From Gammaproteobacteria bacterium (lineage in GTDB: Bacteria; Pseudomonadota; Gammaproteobacteria; Steroidobacterales; Steroidobacteraceae), in NCBI GenBank assembly GCA_011391405.1, contig JAABQQ010000249.1:1-64000 (forward strand): 64,000 bases of DNA. The letters are read 5' to 3'. Below the pieces are notes generated by a model. The model searched no databases and had not been told where the DNA came from. It worked only from the letters and a program-made list of their open reading frames with translations. Of the stretch, positions 61,651 through 64,000 are shown piece by piece (position 1 is the first letter of the stretch; every line of letters starts with the position of its first letter). Position numbers and translations under genes: made by a program.

Positions 61651-62061
61651 GTGGACGTCAACTTCACCGGCATGAGGCAGGCCACCGGCGGCAGCCGCAG
61701 GTTTCTGTACGTCGCGGGGGCATATAACTTCGGCGCCGCTCTGATCCTGGTCCTGCTGGCCCGCACTGCGCCGCATCTGCTGGGCGTTGACGTGCTGCAC
61801 TCCAGTCAGCTGCTGTACGTGGATCTGGCGGCACTGCTGATCGTCGGGTTCGGCTTTGGCTACGTTCTTGGCGGAGCGGACCTGGCACGCTTCTGGCCGT
61901 ACGTCGGACTCGGTGCCCTCTGCAAAGTAGGGGTTGCCGTGCTGGCGGGAGCCTACTTCGTCACCGGCAATGCGGGGCCGCTGGTGATGCTGCTCGCGGC
62001 CGGCGACGCCGTGTTCGCCATCTTTTTCATTCGCTTGCTGCGCGCGCATGCCGCAGGTTGA
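61651..62061 (+). CDS. Small integral membrane protein
   Basis: About 136 residues with four hydrophobic helices (FLYVAGAYNFGAALILVLLA, LLYVDLAALLIVGFGFGYVLG, VGLGALCKVGVAVLAGAYFV and LVMLLAAGDAVFAIFFIRLL). No family was recognised with confidence. The start is the GTG at 61651 or the ATG at 61672; both keep the first helix. It lies between two NAD(P)-binding oxidoreductases and may anchor or serve them. Confidence 0.6.
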   Translation: MDVNFTGMRQATGGSRRFLYVAGAYNFGAALILVLLARTAPHLLGVDVLHSSQLLYVDLAALLIVGFGFGYVLGGADLARFWPYVGLGALCKVGVAVLAGAYFVTGNAGPLVMLLAAGDAVFAIFFIRLLRAHAAG

Positions 62062-62085
62062 GCATTGCTGAACCGAGTCACCACA

Positions 62086-63033
62086 ATGAAGAAAACCGTC
62101 ACGGTCTTTGCGGCAACGGGTGTCGCGGGCAGCGCCTGCGTCGAAGAGCTGCTGCGCATGCAGCAATTCAACGTCCGTGTGCTGCTGCGCAAGAGCGTCC
62201 AGCAGGAGAAGTCGTCATCGGGCGCGCTGCGCAGTGGCGACGACAAACAGCAGCAGCGGAATGACTGGATGGCACGCGGCGTCGAGGTGAGGTCGGCCGA
62301 CGTGACCGATCACGCCGAGCTGATACCGGCGCTGGAGGGAACCGACTACCTGGTGTCCTGCGTGCCGCTGTTCGCGACGGAGTCGCAGTACCCGCTGATC
62401 TGGGCGGCGAAGGAGGCCGGCGTCGAGCGGTTCGTCCCTTCGGAGTTCGGCTACATCTATGAGTGGGAACAGTTCTGGCCTACCGACACCGTGCACAAGA
62501 CCATGTCGCGGCAGAAGGCGTTCATCCGCCGGATGATCGAAATGGCGGGCATGGACTTCACCATCATCCCGGCGGGTCTGTGGCCCGAGTACTACATGCT
62601 CGAACCGGTCGGCGTCATGGGCGACGGCGTGCAGAAGTTTTCATGGTCCACGGGACGTGACGTCGGCCGCATCATTCCCCACGTGCTCGCGCATCCGGCC
62701 TCGCGCAATGCGATCTGCCCGGTGGCCGCGACGGCCTATTGCTCCTGGGACGAATTGCTCGACACCCGCGAGCGCCTGCTGGGTCGCGCGGTGGCACGCA
62801 ATCACCTGAGTTCCGCACAGTGGCAAGCGGCGTACGCTGCGCAGCCGCCGGGCGCCCTCAAGCACCTGCTGGCAATTGGTGTTGCGGCGACCGAGTGTCC
62901 CGAAGGCATGCCGCTGTGGGCGAACTGGAACGCCCTGCACCTGCCGGAATTCAAGGGCACGCCGCTCGACGAACTGTTCCCCGGCTACATCGAGCCATTC
63001 GTCGCGGCGATGCAGGCGTCGCTGTCGAACTGA
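62086..63033 (+). CDS. NmrA/isoflavone-reductase-like NAD(P)-binding protein
   Basis: A 315-residue atypical SDR. TVFAATGVAGSACVEELL is the dinucleotide site; ERFVPSEFGYIYEW closely matches isoflavone reductase-like and NmrA proteins, followed by IEMAGMDFTIIPAGLWPEYY. Its catalytic Lys is likely in the KTMSRQKAFIR segment. It could reduce an aromatic or enoyl substrate, or sense NADPH. The start is set at ATG-AAG-AAA; a TTG seven codons upstream is less likely. It ends 10 bases before the convergent LuxR-type gene. Confidence 0.8.
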   Translation: MKKTVTVFAATGVAGSACVEELLRMQQFNVRVLLRKSVQQEKSSSGALRSGDDKQQQRNDWMARGVEVRSADVTDHAELIPALEGTDYLVSCVPLFATESQYPLIWAAKEAGVERFVPSEFGYIYEWEQFWPTDTVHKTMSRQKAFIRRMIEMAGMDFTIIPAGLWPEYYMLEPVGVMGDGVQKFSWSTGRDVGRIIPHVLAHPASRNAICPVAATAYCSWDELLDTRERLLGRAVARNHLSSAQWQAAYAAQPPGALKHLLAIGVAATECPEGMPLWANWNALHLPEFKGTPLDELFPGYIEPFVAAMQASLSN

Positions 63034-63043
63034 AGTCGTCCGC

Positions 63044-64000
63044 TCACAGGTATCCCTGCCGGCGCGCCGCGGCAATTGCCCCGGAGCGGTTCCTGCACTC
63101 GAGCTTGCGATACATGTTGTGCAGGTGCCATTTCAGAGTGCCTTCGGACACGAACAGGGCAGCGGCGATCTCGCGGTTCGCGGCCCCCGTCTCCAGGTGC
63201 TTGAGGATGCGAAGCTCCTTGCGCGTCAGCGCCTCCTCGGACCCTGCGGCGGCTTTTGTCGGGCCGGCCTTCAACCAAGACGGCACCTTGACGCCTTCCT
63301 GGCCACGCGCGGCGTGATTCAAGGTGGCGATGATGTCGATGTCGTCAAGGAACACCCGTCGGTAGCCAAAGCGCTCACCGAGGTCGAGTGCCACGCCCCA
63401 GGATTGCAGTGCCTCGGCGGTCCGGCCCGAACGCAGCAGCGCGGCCGCCTGCAGGATGAGCAATTCGACACGGCGGTGGTGAAAGCCCTTTTCCGTCGCC
63501 CTGACCAGCGCCGGCCCCAGCTGTGCAATTGCCATCTCCGGCTGCTCACTCATCAATAGTCGAGGCGCCACACGCGCGGCCTTGTCGGCGACCATGCCGT
63601 AGTGCGGAAAAATGGTGCGGTCGAAATCGTGAGCGCGTGCCAGCTCAAGCGCCGCCGGCAACTGCCCGAGCCGGCACAGCCAGATACATTCTTCGCCGGC
63701 CAGAGTGACGCTCACGCGCGGCAGGCCACGTCTTTGTCCGAGCTTGCGTCCCAGCTGGAGTGCGGTGAGTCCTGCCTCGGCCTGTCCAGAGTGAAACTGC
63801 AGGCGAGCCTGGGTCAGGTAAGTCAGCAGAAAGAAGTCCGCGACGCCGCGATCCTCCAGCGCATCCGGGATCGATTCGATCGCCTGGCTGGCCGCGGTGG
63901 TGTTGTCGAATTCGTACAGGACGGCTGCTCGAACGGCCTGCTGGTACGCAAGGTGCTCGGGGTGGCCGTAGAGCTTTTCCGTGATGTGCGGCAATCCGGC
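63044..64000 (-). CDS. LuxR/MalT-type transcriptional regulator, 5' end outside window
   Basis: The minus-strand frame is open from the window edge to a stop at 63044, giving at least 318 residues. The C-terminus is a LuxR helix-turn-helix (LTRKELRILKHLETGAANRE, then VSEGTLKWHLHNMYRKLECRNR). Before it lies a helical TPR-like region (FFLLTYLTQARLQFHSGQAE, ALLRSGRTAEALQSWGVALD), the layout of large ATP-dependent MalT-type regulators whose NTPase domain would be further upstream. It probably controls the adjacent acyl-CoA cluster. Confidence 0.85.
   Translation of the reverse strand, partial: AGLPHITEKLYGHPEHLAYQQAVRAAVLYEFDNTTAASQAIESIPDALEDRGVADFFLLTYLTQARLQFHSGQAEAGLTALQLGRKLGQRRGLPRVSVTLAGEECIWLCRLGQLPAALELARAHDFDRTIFPHYGMVADKAARVAPRLLMSEQPEMAIAQLGPALVRATEKGFHHRRVELLILQAAALLRSGRTAEALQSWGVALDLGERFGYRRVFLDDIDIIATLNHAARGQEGVKVPSWLKAGPTKAAAGSEEALTRKELRILKHLETGAANREIAAALFVSEGTLKWHLHNMYRKLECRNRSGAIAAARRQGYL

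Noticed and set aside
1-64000. CRISPR arrays, rRNA genes, prophage structural genes, complete IS transposases
   Set aside because: None seen: no regular spaced repeats, no rRNA-like sequence, and no transposase or capsid motifs in the translations inspected.

Overview
The window is high-GC chromosomal DNA of a Gram-negative bacterium. Lipid A biosynthesis (LpxH), EF-P lysylation (EpmA), FimV, a TonB-dependent receptor, MiaE and the order truA-accD-folC-SPOR-cvpA-purF all point to a gammaproteobacterium. The many sulfatases, acyl-CoA genes and TonB uptake suggest an environmental degrader of lipids, aromatics or steroids (Steroidobacteraceae/Nevskiales-like). That placement is inference; there is no rRNA in the window to test it.

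Layout. 1-9217: catabolic and lipid genes. A partial AraC regulator is divergent from an aldehyde dehydrogenase, HpaI-type aldolase, GMC oxidoreductase and LldD-type oxidase operon; a wax-ester synthase and a first Cys-type sulfatase follow. 9558-31968: conserved housekeeping genes, in order msrC, epmA, psd, SCO1-like (all minus), prmB-aroC, fimV-truA-accD-folC-SPOR-cvpA-purF, a DUF4147 kinase, a receiver/Ser-Thr kinase fusion, miaE, lpxH, a cyclophilin, gltX, cysS and folD. Four gene ends here carry different long palindromic repeats. 32065-32569: a Pro-Arg-His-Lys tRNA operon with a good sigma70 promoter.

32570-50889: an accessory region anchored on tRNA-Lys. The last 47 bases of this tRNA are repeated exactly at 47257-47303 and nearly exactly at 50844-50889, as left by elements that insert into tRNA 3' ends. 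The first segment (about 14.7 kb) is a coherent module: anaerobic-type sulfatase maturase, thiolase, acyl-CoA ligase, SDR, SMP-30 lactonase, TonB receptor and two tandem AraC paralogues on the minus strand, divergent from a Cys-type sulfatase and two outer-membrane proteins. It looks like uptake, desulfation and CoA-dependent breakdown of an organosulfate. The second segment (about 3.6 kb) is a scrap yard: BrnT/BrnA, a glutathione-transferase relic, a CPBP membrane protease that looks like an integron gene cassette (attC-like site downstream, GTTRRRY core upstream), a tyrosine-integrase C-terminal relic, and a Gp49/HigB toxin carrying an in-frame amber codon beside an intact antitoxin.

50969-64000: an MFS transporter, a membrane-anchored TlpA-like thioredoxin, a FabH-type synthase, fdhD, a small unknown ORF behind a perfect palindrome, and a second acyl-CoA cluster (acyl-CoA dehydrogenase, thiolase, ligase, saccharopine-dehydrogenase-like and NmrA-like oxidoreductases). 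It ends in a partial LuxR/MalT-type regulator.
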